Shown here piece after piece: positions 33,479 through 42,626 of a DNA stretch of 64,000 nt. The stretch comes from Pseudenterobacter timonensis (GTDB lineage Bacteria; Pseudomonadota; Gammaproteobacteria; Enterobacterales; Enterobacteriaceae). The notes beneath the pieces were generated by a model. That model saw only the letters and a program-made list of their open reading frames with translations, was not told the origin of the DNA and did not search any database. A program made the position numbers and the translations under genes. How positions within the stretch are numbered: the stretch's first letter is position 1; every line of letters begins with the position of its first letter. The stretch is taken from NCBI RefSeq assembly GCF_900021175.1, contig NZ_FCOP01000003.1:1-64000 (forward strand), given 5' to 3'.

Positions 33479-34456
33479 ATGTCTGAGATCAGCCGTACGC
33501 AAGCCTGGCTGGAAAGCCTGCGCCCCAAAACGCTCCCCCTCGCCTTCGCTGCGATTATTGTTGGCACCGCGCTTGCGTGGTGGCAGGGACATTTCGATCC
33601 GCTGGTAGCGCTGCTTGCGCTGATTACCGCCGGGCTGTTGCAAATCCTCTCTAACCTCGCGAACGACTATGGCGATGCGGTGAAAGGCAGCGATAAGCCA
33701 GACCGTATCGGGCCGCTGCGCGGTATGCAAAAGGGAGTGATAACCCAGGCGCAGATGAAGCGGGCATTAATTATCACCGTGGTGCTGATCTGTCTCTCCG
33801 GTCTGGCGCTGGTCTCGGTAGCCTGCAAAACCACCGCTGATTTTATCGGCTTCCTGGTGCTGGGCGGCCTGTCGATTGTCGCGGCGATTACCTATACCGT
33901 CGGCACGCGTCCCTATGGCTATATTGGCCTTGGCGATATCTCCGTCCTGGTCTTTTTCGGCTGGCTGAGCGTGATGGGGAGCTGGTATCTGCAGGCCCAC
34001 TCGCTGATCCCGGCGCTTTTCCTGCCGGCCACCGCGTGCGGGCTGCTGGCAACCGCGGTACTCAATATTAATAACCTGCGCGATATCGACAGCGACCGGA
34101 TTAACGGCAAAAACACGCTGGCGGTACGGCTTGGCGCGGGCAATGCCCGCCCCCACCACGCCTACCCGCTGATGGGCGCCCTGCTATGCCTGGCGCTGTT
34201 TACCCGCCGCTACCACGCCTACCTGCTGATGGGCGCCCTGCTCTGCCTGGCGCTGTTTAATCTTTTCTCCCTGCACAGCCTCTGGGGCTGGCTGTTTATT
34301 CTGGCGGCTCCGCTGCTGATTAAACAGGCCCGTTACGTGATGCGTGAGCAAAACGCCTCAGCTATGCCGCCAATGCTGGAACGTACGGTAAAAGGGGCGT
34401 TGCTTACTAATCTGTTGTTTGTCATCGGGATTGTTTTAAGCCAGATGCTGGGTTAA
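33479..34456 (+). CDS. menA: 1,4-dihydroxy-2-naphthoate octaprenyltransferase with internal duplication
   Basis: Inner-membrane UbiA-family prenyltransferase making demethylmenaquinone. Aspartate-rich motifs LANDYGDAVKGSDKPDRIGP and LRDIDSDRINGKNTLAVRLG are intact, and nine or so transmembrane segments are visible. The protein has 325 residues against about 308 in E. coli. The excess is a 19-codon in-frame tandem duplication (34146-34202 and 34203-34259, 53 of 57 bases identical), so RPHHAYPLMGALLCLALFT is followed by RRYHAYLLMGALLCLALFN. The second copy resembles the E. coli sequence; the first carries all the divergent residues, including a proline. The insert follows the second Asp-rich motif at the start of a membrane helix and may or may not allow function. 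Confidence 0.92.
   Translation: MSEISRTQAWLESLRPKTLPLAFAAIIVGTALAWWQGHFDPLVALLALITAGLLQILSNLANDYGDAVKGSDKPDRIGPLRGMQKGVITQAQMKRALIITVVLICLSGLALVSVACKTTADFIGFLVLGGLSIVAAITYTVGTRPYGYIGLGDISVLVFFGWLSVMGSWYLQAHSLIPALFLPATACGLLATAVLNINNLRDIDSDRINGKNTLAVRLGAGNARPHHAYPLMGALLCLALFTRRYHAYLLMGALLCLALFNLFSLHSLWGWLFILAAPLLIKQARYVMREQNASAMPPMLERTVKGALLTNLLFVIGIVLSQMLG
34146..34259 (+). repeat. 57-bp tandem duplication inside menA
   Basis: Two adjacent 57-bp copies differ at four positions (34152/34209, 34154/34211, 34167/34224, 34186/34243). The length is a multiple of three, so the frame is kept. The divergence between copies argues against an assembly artefact or a very recent slip. Confidence 0.93.
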
Positions 34457-34486
34457 CTGACAAATATCAATTAACAATTGATGATT

Positions 34487-34516
34487 TTGCCAACAATACG
34501 TTTCGCGCGATATACT
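34487..34516 (+). promoter_or_regulatory. candidate promoter of rraA
   Basis: TTGCCA (34487-34492) and TATACT (34511-34516), 18 bp apart, 33 bp before the rraA start. Confidence 0.55.
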
Positions 34517-34548
34517 GAAAGCACTCGCAGCAACTGAATGTTAAGCCT

Positions 34549-35034
34549 ATGAAATACGATACTTCCGAGCTTTGTGACATCTACCAGGAAGATGTCAACG
34601 TCGTAGAACCGCTGTTTTCCAACTTTGGGGGACGGTCGTCGTTTGGCGGACAAATCATCACGGTGAAATGTTTCGAGGATAACGGGTTGCTTTACGATCT
34701 GCTCGAACAGAACGGCCGTGGCCGTATCCTGCTGGTAGACGGCGGCGGTTCCGTACGCCGGGCGCTTATTGACGCCGAACTTGCCCGTCTTGCAGTGCAG
34801 AACGAGTGGGAAGGGATTGTGGTGTATGGCGCGGTCCGTCAGGTGGACGATCTTGAAGAGCTGGACCTGGGCATTCAGGCCCTGGCGGCTATCCCGGTCG
34901 GTGCGGCCGGTGACGGCATCGGTGAAAGCGACGTGCGCGTCAATTTCGGCGGCGTGACCTTCTTCTCCGGCGACCATCTCTACGCCGATAACACCGGCAT
35001 TATCCTTTCCGAAGATCCGCTGGATATTGAGTAG
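34549..35034 (+). CDS. rraA: regulator of ribonuclease E activity A
   Basis: Ring-shaped trimeric protein that binds RNase E and inhibits mRNA decay; it was once misannotated as MenG because it follows menA. The 161 residues match E. coli RraA ([21 protein letters not shown]; the core [20 protein letters not shown] and [17 protein letters not shown]). It has its own promoter in the 92-bp gap after menA and a strong terminator after the stop. Confidence 0.96.
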   Translation: MKYDTSELCDIYQEDVNVVEPLFSNFGGRSSFGGQIITVKCFEDNGLLYDLLEQNGRGRILLVDGGGSVRRALIDAELARLAVQNEWEGIVVYGAVRQVDDLEELDLGIQALAAIPVGAAGDGIGESDVRVNFGGVTFFSGDHLYADNTGIILSEDPLDIE

Positions 35035-35042
35035 CTAAAAAA

Positions 35043-35072
35043 GGCCATCTGATTTGCAGATGGCCTTTTTTC
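35043..35072 (+). terminator. intrinsic terminator of rraA
   Basis: Perfect stem GGCCATCTG / CAGATGGCC with a short loop, followed by TTTTTT. The A tract on its left lets it also serve the opposite-strand cassette that ends at 35071. Confidence 0.9.
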
Positions 35073-35466
35073 ACTTGGTTTCATCCATATCATAGTGAAT
35101 GACGCGTATTTCCACCTGCCCGTTTGATTTCTCAACCGAAACATTCATTGTTTCGTGGCGTTGCGGATACGTATTTATCCAGTCATCAAGCTGTTCAATG
35201 AGCGCATGAACATCGCTTTTCTTTATGTTGGTAAAAACTATTTCATTCGTTTTTAACCCACTCCCCTCGTCTGTTTGACTAAGGAAATACCATTGTTTTG
35301 ATACCCTTGGAACCTTTTTAAGAACATCTGGCGTCATCAACTGGTAACGAAAAAAATCATCTTGCGTATAACATTCTGGTACAAAAACTCTTGCCGCCAG
35401 GAATATGTATACCGCTCCTGTAATAGTAATAAAAATTCCAGAGATGATGAGTTTAGGGCTTTTCAT
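35071..35466 (-). CDS. uncharacterised single-pass membrane protein
   Basis: I do not recognise this 131-residue protein. Residues 1-28 (basic start MKSPK, then IISGIFITITGAVYIFLAA) form one membrane anchor or uncleaved signal. The rest is a small polar domain containing CYTQDDFFRYQLMTPDVLKK, a WYFLS segment, and a C-terminal strand-rich part (MNVSVEKSNGQVEIRVIHYD). It overlaps the gene before it by 4 nt (ATGA), so the two are translationally coupled. Base composition is clearly more AT-rich than the flanking housekeeping genes. It is not between rraA and zapB in E. coli, so it is likely an acquired gene. The function is unknown. Confidence 0.7.
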   Translation of the reverse strand: MKSPKLIISGIFITITGAVYIFLAARVFVPECYTQDDFFRYQLMTPDVLKKVPRVSKQWYFLSQTDEGSGLKTNEIVFTNIKKSDVHALIEQLDDWINTYPQRHETMNVSVEKSNGQVEIRVIHYDMDETK

Positions 35467-36131
35467 AAGCGAAGCTCACGAACATACTCTGGGCTTGCCA
35501 CAGGCGTTATCGAACTCATAAATGTGGGCAACGTCCCCGAATACGGTTTAAGATTACCTGTCTTTTCAATCGGATCGGGGAAAATAAGCGGAAGCACACT
35601 TTTATTTTTGTATTCACCAACCGGACCATAATGGTCCCAGATTCGGTATGCTTTCTCTTTTGGGCATATATGCAGATAAGCAGTATAATCCGCATAGTTA
35701 ACTGCCTGACAAAAGCCCAATAAATTTGAAACAAGGTCCTCAGCGCTATACCCACTGTCGGTTAAAACAATATAGGGCCATAAGTTCTGCAGTGATTCAA
35801 ATTGGTGAGATGTCCCCATAAATATTGATAGCGCCACTCCCTGTAAAACATGCTCACTAAGCCCTCGACGGACTAAAAATCGCCTGTATATTCCGGTAGT
35901 AATACCTGTTGCAAAAACATTAGTAGACATACTCTGGTGATAATTAACTTCGAACCATGTGTCGTCACCGCCATATGGCATAACCATTTGTTGCCATAGC
36001 CTTTCTGCGCCTCCAGGATTGGCATGGCCAAGATCGATCCATCCCAGATTATCGGTATAGACAAGGCCTTTTGGGGTATCACGCGTAATATATCTGTCAG
36101 AATTATCAATAATATCGCTTCGTTTTGTCAT
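35463..36131 (-). CDS. uncharacterised protein, first gene of AT-rich cassette
   Basis: The start at MTKRSDIIDNSDRYITRDTP is preceded by AGGGA and gives 222 residues; an upstream in-frame ATG would add 20 less plausible ones. There is no signal peptide or clear membrane helix. Notable segments are TPKGLVYTDNLGWIDLGHAN (about 19-38), a central FMGTSHQFESLQNLWPYIV, SAEDLVSNLLGFCQAVNY, and CPKEKAYRIWDHYGPVGEY. The GLVYT..GWIDLGH motif vaguely recalls the DUF4056 family, but I cannot confirm this. It is coupled by a 4-nt overlap to the membrane protein downstream. Low GC and an extra position relative to E. coli suggest horizontal gain. The function is unknown. Confidence 0.7.
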   Translation of the reverse strand: MTKRSDIIDNSDRYITRDTPKGLVYTDNLGWIDLGHANPGGAERLWQQMVMPYGGDDTWFEVNYHQSMSTNVFATGITTGIYRRFLVRRGLSEHVLQGVALSIFMGTSHQFESLQNLWPYIVLTDSGYSAEDLVSNLLGFCQAVNYADYTAYLHICPKEKAYRIWDHYGPVGEYKNKSVLPLIFPDPIEKTGNLKPYSGTLPTFMSSITPVASPEYVRELRL

Positions 36132-36176
36132 CTCGTATTCCCTGAGAACAACGTATTGCGCGATGATATTCCTCCA

Positions 36177-36207
36177 TAACAAAAAAGGCATCCATTAAGG
36201 ATGCCTT
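36177..36207 (-). terminator. intrinsic terminator of zapB
   Basis: AAGGCATCC / GGATGCCTT stem with a five-base loop, followed on the minus strand by TTTTTTG. It separates zapB from the AT-rich cassette. Confidence 0.85.
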
Positions 36208-36223
36208 ATGCAAGAAATCAGAA

Positions 36224-36463
36224 TCAGACCTCTTCCATACGTCCCAGCAGCGCCTGCAGCCGCTCCTGCCAGCCGTGCTGCTGCTCACGGAGCTGATGGT
36301 TTTCGCGCTCAAGTTCTTCGCGGCTGTGCTGAGCCGTCTGCATTTCCTGCGACAGCGAGTTGTTTTTCTCTTTCAACTCTTCAATTTCCATCTGCAACAG
36401 GGTGATGGTATCAATCGCCTGCTGTACTTTCGCTTCCAGTTTCTCAAACACTTCTAAAGACAT
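36224..36463 (-). CDS. zapB: cell division protein ZapB
   Basis: Small coiled-coil protein that binds ZapA and links the Z ring to MatP and the terminus. The start at [15 protein letters not shown] follows AGGAGAGG and gives 79 residues (E. coli 79-81). The protein is one long coiled coil with heptads through [16 protein letters not shown] and [15 protein letters not shown], and it ends ALLGRMEEV. It is divergent from glpF, with a 399-bp gap. Confidence 0.95.
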   Translation of the reverse strand: MSLEVFEKLEAKVQQAIDTITLLQMEIEELKEKNNSLSQEMQTAQHSREELERENHQLREQQHGWQERLQALLGRMEEV

Positions 36464-36862
36464 GATGCTACCTCTCCTGAATTGCAAGGCGACGCCTAAA
36501 CGTAAACGCGCACAACATATAGTGCCGATTGTATGAAGCCGCGCACGCCCTGTCCAGCGACATACCGCGCAGATCGCGGTTTGCAACACTTTTCAGTCAA
36601 GACCTGGTGCATTCATCTCATATACCCTTAATTGTTAACATATTCGTTAAAGATATGATTCACTCGTCAATCATCATCCGGCGCATAAACGCGCTTTACA
36701 GCGCGGAAACGCTCATTTTATTGACACAGCACACACATTTTGATTTCGATATTTCTCGTTTTTGAGCGTTAACGATAAATTAACACGGTGTCTACATGGC
36801 ATCGTGACCGGTTTTGGCCGTCACGCTAACGACAAACATTCATTTTTCTTCAGGATCCGATT
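36464..36862 (+). promoter_or_regulatory. glpFK control region and zapB promoter
   Basis: The 399-bp divergent gap has no ORF. On the glpF side, TTGACACAGCACACACATTT (36721-36740) carries an imperfect CRP-like element. TTTCGATATTTCTCG and TTTTTGAGCGTTAACGAT (36744-36776) resemble the tandem GlpR operators before E. coli glpF, the spacing matching what I recall. The leader ends CTTCAGGATCCGATT ATG. A small GC stem, GCGCTTTACAGCGC, lies near 36691-36704. The zapB promoter should be in the left half, not resolved. Confidence 0.65.
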
Positions 36863-37708
36863 ATGAGTCAAACCTCAACCTTAAAAGGCCAGTGCATCGC
36901 CGAGTTTCTTGGTACCGGGTTGTTGATTTTCTTCGGAGTGGGTTGTGTCGCTGCACTGAAGGTGGCCGGCGCCAGTTTCGGGCAGTGGGAAATCAGCATC
37001 ATCTGGGGGTTAGGGGTGGCTATGGCTATCTACCTGACCGCAGGGGTTTCCGGGGCACATCTTAATCCAGCGGTTACCATCGCGCTGTGGCTGTTCGCCT
37101 GCTTCGAAGGTCGTAAGGTCGTTCCCTTTATCATTGCACAATTTGCCGGCGCCTTTTGCGCAGCGGCATTAGTTTACGGGCTTTATTACAATCTTTTCAT
37201 CGACTTCGAGCAAACGCATCATATGGTGCGCGGCAGCGTCGAAAGTCTCGATCTGGCAGGAATTTTCTCCACCTATCCAAACCCGCATATTAACATCGTG
37301 CAGGCTTTCGCGGTTGAGATGGTCATTACCGCTATTCTGATGGGCGTCATCATGGCGCTGGGCGATGATGGTAACGGCATACCGCGCGGCCCGCTGGCGC
37401 CGCTGCTGATTGGCCTGCTGATTGCGGTTATCGGCGCCTCCATGGGCCCCCTGACCGGCTTTGCCATGAATCCGGCGCGCGATCTTGGGCCTAAAACGTT
37501 TGCCTTCTTTGCAGGCTGGGGTGAGGTGGCTTTCACCGGCGGTAAAGATATTCCTTACTTCCTGGTGCCGCTGTTCGGGCCTATCGCCGGGGCGGCGCTG
37601 GGCGCTTTTGGCTATCGCAAGTTGATTGGCCGCCATCTGCCGTGCGATACCTGCGTGGAAGAGGTAAAAGAAACGGCTGCCACTACGCACCAAAACGCTT
37701 CGCTCTAA
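36863..37708 (+). CDS. glpF: glycerol facilitator aquaglyceroporin
   Basis: Tetrameric inner-membrane channel for glycerol and related polyols. It has 281 residues, six membrane helices and two half-helices. The two NPA motifs are HLNPAVTIALW (residues 68-70) and FAMNPARDLGP (about 203-205). The wide selectivity filter residues around GWGEVAFTG and the second NPA fit a glycerol channel rather than AqpZ. It is first in glpF-glpK, 21 nt before glpK. Confidence 0.97.
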   Translation: MSQTSTLKGQCIAEFLGTGLLIFFGVGCVAALKVAGASFGQWEISIIWGLGVAMAIYLTAGVSGAHLNPAVTIALWLFACFEGRKVVPFIIAQFAGAFCAAALVYGLYYNLFIDFEQTHHMVRGSVESLDLAGIFSTYPNPHINIVQAFAVEMVITAILMGVIMALGDDGNGIPRGPLAPLLIGLLIAVIGASMGPLTGFAMNPARDLGPKTFAFFAGWGEVAFTGGKDIPYFLVPLFGPIAGAALGAFGYRKLIGRHLPCDTCVEEVKETAATTHQNASL

Positions 37709-39238
<1,530 letters not shown>

Positions 39239-39247
39239 TGTCCCTTC

Positions 39248-39474
39248 CCCCTCACCCTAACCCTCTCCCCAATGGGGAGAGGGGACGATCGAGCTCAACG
39301 ACCAGAGTTTTCTTCCTCTCCCAAACGGACCCAGGGTTTAGGGGTTCCCCCTCTCCCCGCCGGGGAGAGGGGGGACGATCGAGCTCAACGATCAGAGTTT
39401 TCTTCCTTTACCAAACGGACCCACGGTTTAGGGGTTCCCCCTCTCCCCTATGGGGAGAGGGCCGGGGTGAGGGG
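39248..39474. repeat. composite palindromic element with ~90-bp duplication between glpK and glpX
   Basis: The outer arms are CCCCTCACCC-TAACCCTCTCCCC/GGGGAGAGG (39248-39284) and CCCTCTCCCC/GGGGAGAGGG-CCGGGGTGAGGGG (39439-39474). Inside, a unit starting CCCTCTCCCC occurs at 39261, 39349 and 39439 (periods 88 and 90 bp). The filler (GACGATCGAGCTCAACGA, CAGAGTTTTCTTCC, AACGGACCCA, GGTTTAGGGGTTCC) is repeated almost identically. Same family as at 12.9, 22.3 and 61.5 kb. It could uncouple glpX from glpFK. Confidence 0.88.
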
Positions 39475-39499
39475 CCCACCCTGCCGGGTTGTGATAAAC

Positions 39500-39523
39500 T
39501 TCGTGCAACTCCTTTTGACTGCA
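39500..39523 (+). promoter_or_regulatory. hairpin in glpX leader
   Basis: CGTGCA and TGCACG pair around a 12-base loop just before the glpX start. The ribosome site is weak (no clear purine run), so this hairpin may position or limit translation. Inference only. Confidence 0.4.
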
Positions 39524-39533
39524 CGAGTATCTG

Positions 39534-40544
39534 ATGAGACGTGAACTTGCTATCGAATTTTCCCGCGTAACCGAGGCCGCCGCGCTGGCTGGCTATAAAT
39601 GGCTGGGCCGGGGCGACAAAAATACCGCTGACGGCGCAGCCGTCCACGCCATGCGGATTATGCTCAACCAGGTAAACATCGACGGCACAATCGTCATTGG
39701 CGAAGGCGAGATCGACGAAGCGCCCATGCTCTATATCGGTGAAAAAGTGGGTACCGGCGACGGCGACGCGGTCGATATCGCCGTAGACCCGATTGAAGGC
39801 ACCCGCATGACCGCCATGGGGCAGGCCAACGCGCTGGCCGTGCTGGCCGTCGGCGATAAGGGCAGCTTCCTGAACGCACCCGATATGTACATGGAAAAGC
39901 TGATCGTCGGCCCCGGCGCGAAAGGGGCTATCGACCTTAACCTGCCGCTGGCAGACAACCTGCGTAATGTCGCCGCCGCGCTCGGCAAGCCGCTCAGCGA
40001 ACTTACCGTCACCATCCTCGCCAAACCGCGTCACGACGCGACCATCGCTCATATGCAGCAGCTTGGCGTGCGCGTGTTCGCCATTCCCGATGGCGACGTG
40101 GCGGCCTCCATCCTGACCTGCATGCCCGACAGCGAAGTCGACGTGCTCTACGGGATCGGCGGCGCGCCGGAGGGTGTAGTGTCCGCGGCGGTGATCCGCG
40201 CGCTCGACGGCGACATGAATGGCCGTCTGCTGGCGCGTCATGAAGTGAAGGGCGACAGTGAAGAGAACCGCCGCATCGGCGAGGAGGAGCTGGCACGCTG
40301 TAAAGCGATGGGTATTGAGGCCAACACTGTGCTACGTCTCGACGACATGGCGCGCAGCGACAACGTCATCTTCTCCGCGACAGGTATTACCAAGGGAGAC
40401 CTGCTGGACGGCATCAGCCGCAAAGGGAATATCGCCACCACCGAAACGCTGCTGATCCGCGGTAAATCACGCACCATTCGTCGTATTCAGTCGATTCATT
40501 ATCTGGATCGCAAAGACCCGAACGTACAGACCCACATTTTATAA
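39534..40544 (+). CDS. glpX: class II fructose-1,6-bisphosphatase
   Basis: Mn-dependent gluconeogenic phosphatase, an isozyme of Fbp. It has 336 residues as in E. coli. Metal-ligand motifs of the lithium-sensitive phosphatase fold are visible: GTIVIGEGEIDEAPMLYIGE (about 43-62), VDIAVDPIEGTRMTAMGQAN and GGAPEGVVSAAVI. In E. coli it forms the third gene of glpFKX, although here a 295-bp repeat-rich gap suggests its own promoter or reduced read-through. It is followed by fpr after a 94-bp gap. Confidence 0.96.
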   Translation: MRRELAIEFSRVTEAAALAGYKWLGRGDKNTADGAAVHAMRIMLNQVNIDGTIVIGEGEIDEAPMLYIGEKVGTGDGDAVDIAVDPIEGTRMTAMGQANALAVLAVGDKGSFLNAPDMYMEKLIVGPGAKGAIDLNLPLADNLRNVAAALGKPLSELTVTILAKPRHDATIAHMQQLGVRVFAIPDGDVAASILTCMPDSEVDVLYGIGGAPEGVVSAAVIRALDGDMNGRLLARHEVKGDSEENRRIGEEELARCKAMGIEANTVLRLDDMARSDNVIFSATGITKGDLLDGISRKGNIATTETLLIRGKSRTIRRIQSIHYLDRKDPNVQTHIL

Positions 40545-40638
40545 GGGCATTTGTTTGATTGAGCTTTCCGGCCCGCGCAGGCTGGAAATCTCAGCGGCGA
40601 GGCAGGAAGATAGAGTCAGAATAACAGAGGAGACGATT

Positions 40639-41385
40639 ATGGCGGACTGGGTAACAGGTAAAGTCACCAGGGTACAATTCTGGACCGATGCGCTTTTTAG
40701 TCTGACCGTGCATGCGCCCGTCCATCCCTTTACGGCGGGGCAGTTTGCCAAGCTGGGTCTGGAGATTGACGGCGAACGCGTGCAGCGCGCCTACTCCTAC
40801 GTGAATGCCCCCGACAACCCGGATCTGGAGTTTTATCTGGTTACCGTGCCCGACGGCAAACTGAGCCCGCGCCTGGCCGCGCTGAAGCCGGGGGATGAGA
40901 TCCAGATCGTGAGCGAAGCGGCGGGCTTCTTTGTGCTGGATGAAGTGCCCGACTGCGACACGCTGTGGATGCTGGCGACCGGCACCGCTATCGGCCCTTA
41001 TCTCTCTATTCTGCAGTACGGCAAAGATCTGGAGCGCTTTAACAATATTGTGCTGGTCCACGCCGCGCGTTACGCCGCCGATCTCAGCTATCTGCCGCTT
41101 ATGCAGGCGCTGGAAGCCCGCTACGCAGGCAAGCTAAAAATTAAGACGGTGGTCAGCCGGGAAACGGCGGCGGGATCGCTGACCGGGCGCATTCCGGCGC
41201 TGATTGAAAGCGGCGAGCTGGAAGCGGCGGTCGGCCTGCCGATGAATACGGAGACCAGCCATGTCATGCTCTGCGGCAACCCGCAGATGGTGCGCGATAC
41301 TCAGCAGCTGCTGAAGGAGACCCGGCAGATGACCAAACACCTGCGCCGTCGACCGGGCCATATGACGGCCGAACACTACTGGTGA
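40639..41385 (+). CDS. fpr: ferredoxin/flavodoxin NADP+ reductase
   Basis: FAD enzyme passing electrons from NADPH to flavodoxin or ferredoxin for MetH reactivation, radical enzymes and oxidative-stress repair; the E. coli gene is SoxS-dependent. The start at MADWVTGKVTRVQFW follows GAGGAGAC and gives 248 residues. FAD motif RAYSYVNAPDNP, NADP motif ATGTAIGPYLSI, and a terminal aromatic Trp (AEHYW) over the flavin. Its 3' end overlaps convergent yiiR by 10 nt. Confidence 0.96.
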   Translation: MADWVTGKVTRVQFWTDALFSLTVHAPVHPFTAGQFAKLGLEIDGERVQRAYSYVNAPDNPDLEFYLVTVPDGKLSPRLAALKPGDEIQIVSEAAGFFVLDEVPDCDTLWMLATGTAIGPYLSILQYGKDLERFNNIVLVHAARYAADLSYLPLMQALEARYAGKLKIKTVVSRETAAGSLTGRIPALIESGELEAAVGLPMNTETSHVMLCGNPQMVRDTQQLLKETRQMTKHLRRRPGHMTAEHYW

Positions 41386-41804
41386 GCGCCGTACTTCACA
41401 TCCTGCGTCTCTTTTCCGTACCGGTTTTCGCCCTGGGTGCCGACAAACGCGCCCAGATCGACCACAAACATCACAAATATCAGCGTGGGAATAAAACGGC
41501 CCACCAGCCAGGGGAGCATGGAAGGCAGGATTGACCAGTTCCCGGCCAGCAGCATCCACGCCACAATCACCAGCAGCGCCCACAGCCCGGAACGCCCGCG
41601 ATCGTGCAGGCGCTTGACGATAACCGAGGCGGTCGGCCAGAGCAGGCAGACCAGCGCAAAGGCCGCCATCTGCGAGCTAAGCCACGTGCTGCCCGCCAGG
41701 GAGAAAAGCGCCACCATGGTGACAAGCCAGAGGACAATCCAGATCCAGAAGTCGCGGCGTCCGATACGCCCTTTAAATGAAAACAGCCACTGCTGTATGG
41801 TCAT
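41376..41804 (-). CDS. yiiR: DUF805 inner-membrane protein YiiR
   Basis: A 142-residue membrane protein of the DUF805 family with the typical N-terminus (WLFSFKGRIGRRDFWIWIVLW), four membrane helices and the KRLHDRGRSG loop between helices 2 and 3. The start at MTIQQWL is chosen over an upstream ATG because the extra 20 residues are not family-like. The C-terminus GTQGENRYGKETQDVKYGAH is cytosolic and polar. Function unknown. It is convergent with fpr, with a 10-nt overlap. Confidence 0.92.
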   Translation of the reverse strand: MTIQQWLFSFKGRIGRRDFWIWIVLWLVTMVALFSLAGSTWLSSQMAAFALVCLLWPTASVIVKRLHDRGRSGLWALLVIVAWMLLAGNWSILPSMLPWLVGRFIPTLIFVMFVVDLGAFVGTQGENRYGKETQDVKYGAHQ

Positions 41805-41918
41805 GTAAGGTTCCTTATAATCGTGTGCTGCGCATTCTACCCTGGTGTCGCGACTTTTTGACAAGCCGCGCGGATATCGTTTTAATCATGAGCAGTTATG
41901 ACCAGGGATTCAAAATTG

Positions 41919-42503
41919 ATGAAAAGATGGGCTCACTCTTTTTTGCTATGTTTGACAGCGTTGAGCGCCAGCTTTTCTCTGCACGCCACTGAAACCGCCG
42001 CGCAGGTGACTGCGCCTTACCTGCTGCCCGGCGCGCCCTCATTCGATCTGTCGATCAGCCAGTTCCGGGAACATTTTAACAAGGACAATCCCAAACTGCC
42101 GCTGGGCGAGTTTCGGTCTATCGAAGGGCCACGCGATACCCCTACCCTGACGCGCGCCGCCAGTAAGATCAATGAGAACCTCTACGCCTCGACGGCGCTG
42201 GAGCGCGGCACTCTGAAAATCAAAAGCATGCAGATCACCTGGCTACCGATTCAGGGGCCGGAGCAAAAGGCGGCCAAAGCGAAAGCGCTGGAGTATATGA
42301 GCGCCATTTTAAAGGCCTTTAGCCCCACGCATACCCGGGCCCAGAGCCAGCAAAAGCTGCAAAAACTGCTGGCTGCAGGCAAAAACAAACGCTATTACGC
42401 CGAAACCGAAGGCGCCGTGCGCTATGTTGTCGCAGATAACGGCGAAAAGGGGCTGACCTTCGCGGTTGAACCGATTAAGCTGGCGTTATCGGATACGCCC
42501 TGA
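41919..42503 (+). CDS. yiiQ: DUF1454 periplasmic protein YiiQ
   Basis: A 194-residue secreted protein; the signal peptide MKRWAHSFLLCLTALSASFS ends near LHA (residue about 22). The start at MKRW is preferred because an upstream ATG would place charged residues before the signal. The mature part (LLPGAPSFDLSISQFREHF; AASKINENLYASTALERGTL; YYAETEGAVRYVVADNGEKG) matches E. coli YiiQ, a DUF1454 protein of unknown role, possibly binding-protein-like. It is upstream of tpiA in the same direction. Confidence 0.9.
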   Translation: MKRWAHSFLLCLTALSASFSLHATETAAQVTAPYLLPGAPSFDLSISQFREHFNKDNPKLPLGEFRSIEGPRDTPTLTRAASKINENLYASTALERGTLKIKSMQITWLPIQGPEQKAAKAKALEYMSAILKAFSPTHTRAQSQQKLQKLLAAGKNKRYYAETEGAVRYVVADNGEKGLTFAVEPIKLALSDTP

Positions 42504-42626
42504 GCGGTGAATTAATGACGAAAAGCAAAGCCTTTCAGGGGAAAATCTCTATACTGATTCACAGACCATGCTGCCCGGACGGGCGGCCATATTCCTTAAT
42601 TCGCTGACAAAGCGTGGAGAATTGAA

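Noticed and set aside
34146-34259. Assembly error as the cause of the menA duplication
   Set aside because: The two copies differ at four positions, and the frame is kept. An artefact would normally give identical copies.
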